NCBI GenBank assembly: GCA_023441255.1
Contig: JAEZPW010000428.1
Location: forward strand, 1 to 15,022
DNA length: 15,022 bases
Origin: Acidobacteriota bacterium
GTDB lineage: Bacteria > Acidobacteriota > Terriglobia > Terriglobales > Acidobacteriaceae
Direction: 5' to 3'
Shown here in pieces: positions 8,138 through 15,005 of the stretch (the stretch's first letter is position 1; every line of letters begins with the position of its first letter). The notes under the pieces were generated by a model, which saw only the letters and a list, made by a program, of their open reading frames with translations, had not been told where the DNA came from and ran no database searches. A program made the position numbers and the translations under genes.

Positions 8138-8515
8138 TTGCCGCCGAAAGCGTCCGCAACCTTGACCGAAGCTGAGTTGCGATTAATGAACGTGCTTTGG
8201 GACAAGGGGGCTGCCACCGTTCAGCAGGTACTCGACTCGCTGCCGCAGGAGCCGCCGCTGGCCTACAACTCCGTCCTTACGACCATACGGATACTGGAGC
8301 GCAAAGGCTACGTCCGGCACGTGACGGACGGACGCGCGCACGTCTATGCACCGGTCGTCGGGCGGAAAGAGGCGTCGCGTTTTGAAGTGAAGCACCTGCT
8401 GAACCGTTTCTTCAAGAACTCGCACGAATTGCTCGTATTGAACCTGATCGAGGACGACACCATCGACAAGGACGAATTGAAGCGCCTGCGGGAATTGCTG
8501 CAGCGCAGCAAGTGA
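8138..8515 (+). CDS. blaI: BlaI/MecI-family transcriptional repressor
   Basis: The protein has 125 aa, the usual length of BlaI/MecI. Residues 8-75 form a winged helix: LTEAELRLMNVLWDKGAATVQQVLDSL, then the recognition helix around AYNSVLTTIRILERKGYV (42-59) and the wing HVTDGRAHVYAPV. The C-terminal helices (about 78-125) are the dimerisation region, which in BlaI is cut by the activated partner protease. The start is TTG at 8138, chosen for its strong ribosome site. The M56 protease gene starts 35 bp after its stop, the normal BlaI-BlaR1 order. Expected role: dimeric repressor of its own operon and, from the shared dyad, of degP downstream. No beta-lactamase gene is in the window, so the target is probably not antibiotic resistance. 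Confidence 0.93.
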   Translation: MPPKASATLTEAELRLMNVLWDKGAATVQQVLDSLPQEPPLAYNSVLTTIRILERKGYVRHVTDGRAHVYAPVVGRKEASRFEVKHLLNRFFKNSHELLVLNLIEDDTIDKDELKRLRELLQRSK

Positions 8516-8550
8516 CAGTGGGAACGTAGCCCGGGAAGGTTGTTTTTCAT

Positions 8551-9894
8551 ATGGAAGTCATCGCACAAGGCGCAGCGGAAGCGATCATCGGCAGTCTGAT
8601 CCTCGGGATCGCGATTGTCGTGGTCGCCGCGGTCGCATTGCGTGCGTTGCCGCCGGGGAAGGCGGCTTTCAGGTTCGCGGTGTGGTTCAGCGCGCTCGGT
8701 GCTGTCGGAGTGGTTCCGTTGCTTCAGGCGATACTGCGCTCCAGTTCTGCGCAGGTAGAATCCGCAGGAGCCGGGAACGGCCTCGTCGTGCTGCCGTCGC
8801 ACTGGGCGTTGTACTTTCTCTGCTCGTGGGCAGTGATTGCCTTGGCTGGGTTGGTGCGCGTCGGTGTCGGAGCCTGGAACCTGCATCGGTTGAAGTCAGC
8901 CAGCACGGTTATCAGTCCGGCCCAACTGAGTTCCGGGGCCCGCGAAGCGGTGCTCCGCGCCGCGCATGTTCGGGCATTCGAACTTCGCGCATCTGAGCAA
9001 GTTCGCGTCCCGATGGCCATCGGGTTTCTCCGCCCGGCCATCCTTGTTCCGAAATACCTCCTGGAGGAGTTGTCGCCGGTCCAGTTAACCCAAGTGTTGT
9101 TGCACGAAACGACCCACCTCTTGCGTTACGACGATTGGACCAATCTTCTGCAGAAGATCGTGCGTGCGCTTCTGTTCTTCCATCCTGCGGTATGGTGGCT
9201 TGAAAGCAAGCTCACGCTGGAGCGCGAGATCGCGTGCGACGAAGCCGTTGTTGCGCAGACCGCCGATCCTCGTTCCTACGCGGAGTGCCTGGCCCTGCTG
9301 GCTGAAAAGAGCTTTCTCAGGCGAGGTCTCGCGCTGGTGCAAACGGCTGTGAGTCGCTTGCAGCACACGACGCTACGCGTCAGGGAACTGCTGGTACCGG
9401 GTCGCAACAAGACGGTGCATGCCTGGGCCCCTGCCGCGGGGGTTCTCGGTGTGGTTGTGTGTTCCGCCTTGCTGGTGCAAGTGCCCGAGTTTGTCAGATT
9501 CCAAGAGCCCACGTCCGCGGAAACGACGATGGCGGAGTCCATTCCACCTGTGCTTACGGCGGCGGCAACTGTGCCTGGGCAGGTCGTGCCCGCGATGTTC
9601 CACCAGAACGACAAGTCATTGCCTCGCTCCAATGATCGTGCAAGCGCAATGGCGGGTCGCCCGTCTGCGAAAGCCGTTCCGCCTCGATCGCGTCGCGTGG
9701 TTGAACATGACGCACAACGTGTTTTGGCGAGCCACAGAAGCGACGAACGTGTTCCGGTAGTCGTTACGACTACGATGATCGTCGAGAGCAGCGTCGGGCC
9801 GGCAGTGCCGGAGCAGGTCTGGAGGATGTGGCGAGTTACCGTCTACTATCCGGCCGCTGAAGCGAACGTTCCAGCGGTACCCCGAAAAACCTAG
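8551..9894 (+). CDS. M56-family (BlaR1-like) membrane metalloprotease without beta-lactam sensor domain
   Basis: The protein has 447 aa. Membrane segments lie at about 11-30, 42-62 and 85-106. The cytoplasmic zinc protease domain carries HETTH (185-189) followed by RYDDW, and LEREIACDEAV (223-233) with the likely third zinc ligand glutamate. A further membrane span lies near 290-310. In BlaR1 a penicillin-binding sensor of about 250 aa follows. Here only a Pro/Ala/Arg-rich tail of about 135 aa is present, ending VPEQVWRMWRVTVYYPAAE, with no SxxK or KTG motif. It should cleave the BlaI partner in response to some signal, but the sensed molecule is unknown. ATG at 8551 is preceded by GGAAGG about 12 bases upstream. 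Confidence 0.9.
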   Translation: MEVIAQGAAEAIIGSLILGIAIVVVAAVALRALPPGKAAFRFAVWFSALGAVGVVPLLQAILRSSSAQVESAGAGNGLVVLPSHWALYFLCSWAVIALAGLVRVGVGAWNLHRLKSASTVISPAQLSSGAREAVLRAAHVRAFELRASEQVRVPMAIGFLRPAILVPKYLLEELSPVQLTQVLLHETTHLLRYDDWTNLLQKIVRALLFFHPAVWWLESKLTLEREIACDEAVVAQTADPRSYAECLALLAEKSFLRRGLALVQTAVSRLQHTTLRVRELLVPGRNKTVHAWAPAAGVLGVVVCSALLVQVPEFVRFQEPTSAETTMAESIPPVLTAAATVPGQVVPAMFHQNDKSLPRSNDRASAMAGRPSAKAVPPRSRRVVEHDAQRVLASHRSDERVPVVVTTTMIVESSVGPAVPEQVWRMWRVTVYYPAAEANVPAVPRKT

Positions 9895-9912
9895 AACACG
9901 TAACAGCTGACT

Positions 9913-9934
9913 GAGGCCGAATATCTGCGGCCTC
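9913..9934 (+). terminator. Hairpin after the M56 protease gene
   Basis: GAGGCCG (9913-9919) pairs perfectly with CGGCCTC (9928-9934) around an eight-base loop, 19 bp after the stop. It lies four bases before the dyad that precedes degP. No T tract follows, so it may be a weak terminator or part of the degP control region. Confidence 0.4.
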
Positions 9935-9937
9935 GAT

Positions 9938-9953
9938 AACTAATTAATTAGTT
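9938..9953. promoter_or_regulatory. Putative BlaI operator upstream of degP
   Basis: AACTAATTAATTAGTT is a perfect 16-bp palindrome, 20 bases before the degP start and directly next to its Shine-Dalgarno AAGGAG (9955-9960). Its core ACTAA-N4-TTAGT is identical in arms and spacing to the site before blaI. A repressor bound here would cover the promoter or block early elongation. The link to the BlaI protein of this window is inference. Confidence 0.65.
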
Positions 9954-9972
9954 TAAGGAGCGAAAAACAACA

Positions 9973-11517
9973 ATGGATTGGGTGAGCAAGTTAAAGACAA
10001 GAAGTTCGCGCGGTTTGGTCGTGTCGGCACTGGCCCTTGCGAGTGTCGCCTCGTTCACGGCCTTTGAAGTGGTGAAACCGGCGGCAGCACGAGCCGCCGT
10101 CGCAGCGCCGGCGCCGGCGGCAGCGGCATTGCCTTCGGACAGTGTCAGCGCACTGACCGCACTTGACCAGGCAATGGAAACTGTCGCCGAGCGAGTCACG
10201 CCTGCGATCGTCAACGTCGCTGTCACTGCGAAAGTCAAACCGACCTCGTTTGAGAGCCAGGGCGGCGACGAAGATTTCTTCCAGCGCTTCTTCGGTGAGG
10301 AGGCGCCCCAGGGCAGACAAATGCAGCCGCGCCCGCAGATCGCGCACGGCATTGGCAGCGGAATCCTGATCTCTCCGGACGGATACATCGTCACGAACAA
10401 TCACGTCGTGGAGGGCGCCACCGAGATCCAGGTGACAATGAACGACCGCAAGACCTACAAAGGAAGCGTGGTCGGGACCGATCCATTGACCGATCTGGCG
10501 GTGATCAAGATCGACGGCTCGAATTTTCCGAGCGTGCCGTGGGGAAATTCGACGGCGCTGCGTCCGGGACAGACGGTCCTGGCATTTGGCAATCCGTTCG
10601 GCTACCGCTTCACGGTCACGCGCGGAATTGTGAGCGGCCTGAATCGCCCGAACCCCGATTCATCGAATCCGCGCAGACCGGGCGGATTCATTCAGACGGA
10701 TGCGGCCATTAACCAGGGCAATTCGGGCGGCGCACTGGTTGACGCTCGCGGCCAGGTCGTGGGCATCAACGCGTTCCTCATCTCGCCGTCAGGCAGCTTC
10801 TCGGGGATGGGATTCGCCATTCCGTCGCAGATCGCCAAGCCGGTGGTCGACAGCCTGATTCGCAACGGCAAGGTTGAACACGCCTACATGGGCGTTGGCA
10901 TCAGCGACATCACGCCGGAAAACTCGAAGTTCTTCGACATGAAGAACAACAACGGCGCCGTGGTCACGCAGGTCGAGTCGAACTCTCCGGCGACCAAAGC
11001 AGGCCTGAAGATTGGCGACGTCATCACGGCAGTTGACGGACAGGCCGTTACTGACGCCAGCCAGTTGCAGATCGCAGTCGGCACAAAGAAGCCGGGCTCC
11101 AAACTGGTACTCAGCGTCCTGCGAAATGGCAAGCAGATGGACGTTCCGCTCACGCTGACCGAGGCGGCCGGCACCACCGGCGAGCAGACCGCACAAGCGG
11201 GCAATAGTGGCAAAGCTCGCTGGGGACTGGGGCTGCAAGACATGACTCCAGAAGTTCGCGAGCAGTTGCAGGCGCCGGGTGACTTGAACGGCGCGGTCAT
11301 CGGCAACGTCGTACCCGGCAGCTCGGCCGACGATGCCGGCTTGCGCCGTGGCGACATACTCCTCCAGGTCAATCACAAAGATGTGAAGAGCGCCGCCGAC
11401 GTGCGCGAGGCACTTTCGTCCATCCCGAAAGGTCAGGACGCCCTGGTGCTTGTGTGGTCGAATGGCGGCAACAGCTTCCGCGTTCTCCATGCGCCTTCCG
11501 AGCAGTCTCAGGGCTGA
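9973..11517 (+). CDS. degP: DegP/HtrA-type periplasmic serine endoprotease with two PDZ domains
   Basis: The protein has 514 aa. An N-terminal hydrophobic segment (residues 14-32) is followed by an Ala/Pro-rich linker, so it is exported or membrane-tethered. The chymotrypsin-like domain carries the catalytic triad His144 (TNNHVV), Asp174 (DPLTDLAVIK) and Ser251 (GNSGGAL). PDZ1 lies at about 303-396 (AYMGVGI... SPATKAGLKIGDVITAVDG) and PDZ2 at about 416-506 (WGLGLQD... SSADDAGLRRGDILLQVN). The FFQRFFGEE stretch (102-110) fits the regulatory LA loop region of Do proteases. It should degrade or refold damaged envelope proteins. ATG at 9973 has AAGGAG 12 bases upstream. An operator-like palindrome sits just ahead, suggesting control by the adjacent BlaI/M56 pair. 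A 9-bp hairpin follows the stop. Confidence 0.95.
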   Translation: MDWVSKLKTRSSRGLVVSALALASVASFTAFEVVKPAAARAAVAAPAPAAAALPSDSVSALTALDQAMETVAERVTPAIVNVAVTAKVKPTSFESQGGDEDFFQRFFGEEAPQGRQMQPRPQIAHGIGSGILISPDGYIVTNNHVVEGATEIQVTMNDRKTYKGSVVGTDPLTDLAVIKIDGSNFPSVPWGNSTALRPGQTVLAFGNPFGYRFTVTRGIVSGLNRPNPDSSNPRRPGGFIQTDAAINQGNSGGALVDARGQVVGINAFLISPSGSFSGMGFAIPSQIAKPVVDSLIRNGKVEHAYMGVGISDITPENSKFFDMKNNNGAVVTQVESNSPATKAGLKIGDVITAVDGQAVTDASQLQIAVGTKKPGSKLVLSVLRNGKQMDVPLTLTEAAGTTGEQTAQAGNSGKARWGLGLQDMTPEVREQLQAPGDLNGAVIGNVVPGSSADDAGLRRGDILLQVNHKDVKSAADVREALSSIPKGQDALVLVWSNGGNSFRVLHAPSEQSQG

Positions 11518-11530
11518 AGACGCTACCAAA

Positions 11531-11565
11531 CGGACCCTCTGTCGAGTAAAAGCGCGGAGGGTCCG
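11531..11565 (+). terminator. Probable terminator of degP
   Basis: CGGACCCTC (11531-11539) pairs perfectly with GAGGGTCCG (11557-11565) around a 17-base loop, 13 bp after the degP stop. The downstream sequence AACCTTAATG has few Ts, so it may need help from Rho. Confidence 0.55.
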
Positions 11566-11924
11566 AACCTTAATGAGCGTGCGTGCCGCCAGCTCGCTTC
11601 CCTCGGGGACGTATGGCGAACGCAAAGAAACTTGGCAACTCACATCGGCCACCCCGGTTACGCGCGAGACCTTGGCATCACGGCGAGAATGGCTGAAACC
11701 AGTGCGAGATGGGAAACCCGCGCCCCACGCTTTACATCTCTCGCCTAAACCATCAACCCAATTCTGAGTTTTGCGTTTTTGGTTCGCCGCTCCATCACGA
11801 GATTCACGTCGAGCACCTCCATGAAGGAGTAAAGGAGGCGAAGCTCGTATCCAAAAGGAACACAATCCCACGTTCTAAGCTTTGTGCATGACAGGTCCGG
11901 CACGCTAAACGAAGGACTTACAAC
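11566..11924. other. Intergenic region before the baeRF gene
   Basis: This stretch of about 360 bp has open frames on both strands but none with a ribosome site and family resemblance. The long antisense frame over degP that extends into it is codon-bias shadow. GAAGGA eight bases before the ATG at 11925 is the ribosome site of the next gene. No promoter could be assigned with confidence. Confidence 0.4.
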
Positions 11925-13076
11925 ATGAGTCTACTCGCGGATGAATTACCGATTGAACTCCCGAAGGCCCGTGAGGCTCCGTGCCTCTCGCTCTATCAGC
12001 CGACGCACCGGCACCATCCGGATAACCAGCAGGACCCCATCCGTTTTCGCAACCTGGTAAGGACACTGGAACAATCGCTACGGCAGAAATACCCGACGCG
12101 AGAAGTGCGACCTCTTCTGCAACCATTTAATGACCTGGCCTCGGATCGCGATTTCTGGAACCACACGCAAGACGGTCTAGCGGTGCTGTGTGCGCCAGAC
12201 CTGTTTCGAATCTATAAACTTCAGCGACCGGTTCCTGAACTGGCCATTGTGGCAGACAGCTTCCACATCAAGCCATTGCTCAGAATTGTGCAGTCGGCGG
12301 ATCGTTACCAGATTCTCGGCCTCACCCGCACAGCCATCAAGCTCTTCGAAGGCAACCGCGATGCTCTCGATGAAATCGATCTGGCGCCTGGTGTCCCACG
12401 TACCATTACCGATGCGCTGGGAGATGAGTTAAGCGAACCACATCAGACGGTTAGGTCTGTCGGCGGCGCAGGTGGTTCGAGCGCGGCAATGCGCCACGGC
12501 CATGGCGGCAGAAGCGATGAGATTGCCGTTGATCTGGAACGATTCTTTCGAGCTGTTGACGATGCTATTCTGGCGCAGCATTCGCGTCCCTCGCGTCTGC
12601 CACTCTTGTTGGCAGCGCTGCCCGAATATCACGGTGTCTTCCGAAAGATCAGTCGCAATCCATTCCTCGTCAGTGACGGGATCAAGATTGATCCCGATTC
12701 CGTGTCAATTGACGAGCTACGCCAGCTTGCCTGGAGCGTCATCGGGCCAGGTTATCAAGATCGACTGACACGACTAGTCGAGGAGTTCGAGCAGTCGAAA
12801 CCCAGGGGACTGGTTGGCGACCATCTTGGACAGATCGCATTCGACGCGGTTTCGGGTCGAGTCATGACGTTGCTGGTGGAAGCAAACCGGCAGATTCCTG
12901 GACACCTCGACTCTGTGAACGGTCAAATCGAATTCGGCGATATAAGTCATCCGCAAGTCGATGACTTGATCGATGACTTGGCGGAGCTAGTTCTTAACAA
13001 AGGAGGCCAGGTCGTGGTAGTACCGGCCGAGTGGATGCCGACCGCGACTGGAGCGGCAGCGATTTACCGTTACTAA
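11925..13076 (+). CDS. Bacterial archaeo-eukaryotic release factor-like protein (baeRF type), GGQ changed to GGR
   Basis: The protein has 383 aa. It resembles the bacterial aeRF1-like (baeRF) families: an N-terminal domain beginning CLSLYQPTHRHHPDNQQDPIRFRNLV (20-45); a middle domain; and a C-terminal L7Ae-like domain with VDDLIDDLAELVLNKGGQVVVVPAEWMPTATGAAAIYRY. By eye, residues 191-214 (HGHGGRS, then DLERFFRAVDDAI) line up with the eRF1 peptide-release segment (GRGGQSALRFARLR...). The two glycines are kept and the catalytic Gln is Arg196. It is therefore unlikely to hydrolyse peptidyl-tRNA; ribosome binding, rescue or hibernation is more plausible. Balon, an aeRF1 homologue that lacks the GGQ function, is the precedent. 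ATG at 11925 has GAAGGA eight bases upstream. The next gene overlaps its end by 46 bp. Confidence 0.75.
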   Translation: MSLLADELPIELPKAREAPCLSLYQPTHRHHPDNQQDPIRFRNLVRTLEQSLRQKYPTREVRPLLQPFNDLASDRDFWNHTQDGLAVLCAPDLFRIYKLQRPVPELAIVADSFHIKPLLRIVQSADRYQILGLTRTAIKLFEGNRDALDEIDLAPGVPRTITDALGDELSEPHQTVRSVGGAGGSSAAMRHGHGGRSDEIAVDLERFFRAVDDAILAQHSRPSRLPLLLAALPEYHGVFRKISRNPFLVSDGIKIDPDSVSIDELRQLAWSVIGPGYQDRLTRLVEEFEQSKPRGLVGDHLGQIAFDAVSGRVMTLLVEANRQIPGHLDSVNGQIEFGDISHPQVDDLIDDLAELVLNKGGQVVVVPAEWMPTATGAAAIYRY

Positions 13077-13720
13077 TCTTGAAGTCAACCGACGGTGCTG
13101 TACGTAAATTCGTACTGAAAGTGTCTGCGCTAGTCACCCCACTTGGCGCCTGGGGTGTGTTTGCGATCGCCGCGATGGATGGCCTTGGCGTACCGATGCC
13201 GGGTGTTCTGGACGTCGTGTTTGTCAATTACGTCCACAACAACACGGCTCTTGCTTGGCTCTACGTGCTTGCTGCGGCGGTGGGATCGTCGGTTGGATGC
13301 CTTGGCCTGTACCTCCTGGGTTACGAAAGCGCCGAGGTCGTGCTGCGCAAGCGCATGTCGCCAGAAAAGTTCGAGCGGACGCGGCTGTCCTTCGAGAAGA
13401 ATCGCGTGCTGGCACTGCTGGTCCCGGCGATGTTGCCGCCACCATTCCCATTCAAGATCTTTGTCCTGTCCGCGGCCATATTCGAAATGAAGGTCTCGCA
13501 TTTCCTCGTTGCAATCATAGGTGGCCGGCTGGTGCGCTTTGCTGCACTTGCCGCACTAGTGATCTTTCTCGGGCCGGATATCAGAGTCATAGGAACATTC
13601 CTGCGGCACAACGTAGGATTTCTGACCCTCATCGTGGCGGCAGCGGTCGCAGCTTGGTTGATCCTGCGTCGAGTGCGACGGGGAACGCAATCGCGCGAGT
13701 TCACGAATGTTTCCAAGTAG
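13031..13720 (+). CDS. DedA/VTT-type integral membrane protein
   Basis: This is a 229-aa protein with a VTT (SNARE-associated Golgi/DedA) layout. It has a re-entrant-like segment GLGVPMPGVLDVV (51-63), a span at 75-97 (AWLYVLAAAVGSSVGCLGLYLLG), a charged loop RMSPEKFERTRLSFEKNR, then LVPAMLPPPFPFKIFVLSAAIF (130-151) and two C-terminal spans (156-182, 195-212). The family moves undecaprenyl phosphate or other phospholipids across the membrane in known members. The usual P-x-P-x-E acidic residue is absent, and the R-x-x-P-x-x-R motif is replaced by PPPFPFK, so this is a variant branch. The start is unsure: GTG at 13031 overlaps the baeRF gene by 46 bp; TTG at 13079 would give 213 aa. Neither has a strong ribosome site. 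Overlap implies co-transcription. Confidence 0.75.
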   Translation: MDADRDWSGSDLPLLILKSTDGAVRKFVLKVSALVTPLGAWGVFAIAAMDGLGVPMPGVLDVVFVNYVHNNTALAWLYVLAAAVGSSVGCLGLYLLGYESAEVVLRKRMSPEKFERTRLSFEKNRVLALLVPAMLPPPFPFKIFVLSAAIFEMKVSHFLVAIIGGRLVRFAALAALVIFLGPDIRVIGTFLRHNVGFLTLIVAAAVAAWLILRRVRRGTQSREFTNVSK

Positions 13721-14078
13721 CTCTGCAGAGTCCCGCAAACGTACTGGTCTCCTTAGTGCATTTTGACTGCAAGTACACAACAATTTGCGTATGCTGAGCG
13801 CATGACTTCGAGCGAGTAACCTGAGAGTGGACGATCAACTCGCATTGTGAGCGCAAAAAACTCCCCCCGATTGATTCTTGGGCAACCTGCAAGCTGTCAG
13901 CCCATCTCTACCCGTACGTCACCGCCAATACTTAGACCGGCAGTACACCTCCAAAGAGCCGGCCCGCACGGAAAAATCGCAGTACAACATTCCTGAGGAC
14001 TATCCTGCAAACGCACGCCGTTGCCGAAAAAATGTCTGTTATATACGGCTTCATCAACACGCGAAGGGAGCAGGCAAG
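13721..14078. other. Intergenic region before the DUF1269 gene
   Basis: No gene is supported in this 358-bp spacer. The DUF1269 frame is open back to 13878, but the upstream part lacks family similarity and has no ribosome site. AAGGGAG (about 14064-14070) is the ribosome site of the next gene. No strong hairpin or dyad was found. Confidence 0.4.
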
Positions 14079-14576
14079 ATGAGCACACTTGTAGCGGTTG
14101 TATTCGATGATGAGTCCACGGCGTTCGAAATGCGCGCGGCCCTGGTCAAAATGCAAAAGCAGTATCTTCTTGAGATGGAAGACGCTGTAGTGGTAACCAG
14201 GGACCCGGACGGCAAGACCAAACTGCACCAGGCCGTGAGTCTCACGGGAGTCGGTGCCGCCGGCGGTGCCTTTTGGGGCTTGCTGATCGGACTGTTGTTC
14301 CTCAATCCTCTCCTCGGTGCGGTGGTGGGCGCAGGTGCCGGGGCTTTGTCGGGCAAATTTAGAGACATTGGGGTCGACGACAACATGATGAAAGAGGTCG
14401 GACAGTCGCTCAAACCGGGCACATCCGCGCTGTTCGTTTTGCTGAGGAAAGTAACGGCCGACAAGGTGCTCGATGGCCTGAAGCAGTTTGCGGGCAAGGG
14501 AAGGGTGTTTCAAACGTCTCTCAACAAGGACGATGAAAAAACTCTACGCGATGCGCTTGAGATCCCGGCAGCTTAG
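14079..14576 (+). CDS. DUF1269-family membrane protein
   Basis: The protein has 165 aa. The N-terminal MSTLVAVVFDDESTAFEMRAALVKMQ and the middle MEDAVVVTRDPDGKTKLHQ are typical of DUF1269. They are followed by a glycine-zipper membrane hairpin (about 55-92: GVGAAGGAFWGLLIGLLFLNPLLGAVVGAGAGALSG), then a soluble C-terminal part with FRDIGVDDNMMKEVGQSLKPGTSALFVLL. Function is unknown; homologues occur with stress and envelope genes. ATG at 14079 has AAGGGAG about eight bases upstream. It appears to be transcribed alone. Confidence 0.88.
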   Translation: MSTLVAVVFDDESTAFEMRAALVKMQKQYLLEMEDAVVVTRDPDGKTKLHQAVSLTGVGAAGGAFWGLLIGLLFLNPLLGAVVGAGAGALSGKFRDIGVDDNMMKEVGQSLKPGTSALFVLLRKVTADKVLDGLKQFAGKGRVFQTSLNKDDEKTLRDALEIPAA

Positions 14577-14655
14577 TTCCGATTAGGTTTAGGTATGAGT
14601 TAGCTTAACGGGTTGAATTACGGTCCGCCTTCCGCAAAAGACAACTTGATTGCCC

Positions 14656-14690
14656 TTGCCACACAGGAGTTCCTGTTCGCGAAGTGGCAA
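14656..14690. other. Nested inverted repeat downstream of the DUF1269 gene
   Basis: The outer arms TTGCCAC (14656-14662) and GTGGCAA (14684-14690) enclose an inner hairpin ACAGGA-GT-TCCTGT (14663-14676) and an overlapping 8-bp palindrome TTCGCGAA (14676-14683). The outer stem can stack directly on the inner hairpin. It lies 79 bp after the DUF1269 stop with no T tract. It may be a Rho-independent-like 3' end, a protein-binding site or part of a small RNA. Confidence 0.4.
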
Positions 14691-14726
14691 CGCAAAATAC
14701 GGGTCTGCGCTGGAGAGGGTTGTTGA

Positions 14727-15005
14727 GCCGGCCTCGTCGCTAAGGAGCAGTTAGAGCAGGGAAGTGCTGAACAACTGCTGGACAGCCGATGGTCGACTTT
14801 GATCAGAGGAGTTGCCGATACATTGCGTCAACACGCGTTCAAGGGGACGGGGTTAGCATTAGCGAATGCTTCAGCCGCATCGGTCGTGCTAAGCCCCTTC
14901 CTTCCCGCACCGGCCTGTCACTCACCTTCTTATTGGCACGCCAATTTGACTCCAAGGGGGATGTCTGGCCGGAGCGTTACAGCTACTCTCAGAACGGTTC
15001 CATAA
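14727..15005 (+). other. Unassigned open frame at the right edge
   Basis: The frame is open from 14727 to TAA at 15003-15005, with TTG at 14799 and no ATG near its beginning. The first part (KEQLEQGSAEQLLDSRWSTLIRGVADTLRQHAFKGTG) has coding-like composition. The rest is proline- and serine-rich and unlike any family known to me. No ribosome site precedes a usable start. It may be the decayed end of a gene or chance. The remaining bases to 15022 show nothing. Confidence 0.2.

Noticed and set aside
8138..9894. A beta-lactam resistance operon
   Set aside because: No beta-lactamase or PBP2a-like gene is present and the M56 protein lacks the penicillin-binding sensor domain.
10789..11871. A 360-codon antisense frame over degP
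   Set aside because: It mirrors the codon structure of degP, has no ribosome site and no recognisable domain.
13002..13010. GGQ at residues 360-362 of the baeRF protein as a catalytic release motif
   Set aside because: It lies in the C-terminal L7Ae-like domain within a beta strand (NKGGQVVVVP), not in the release loop.
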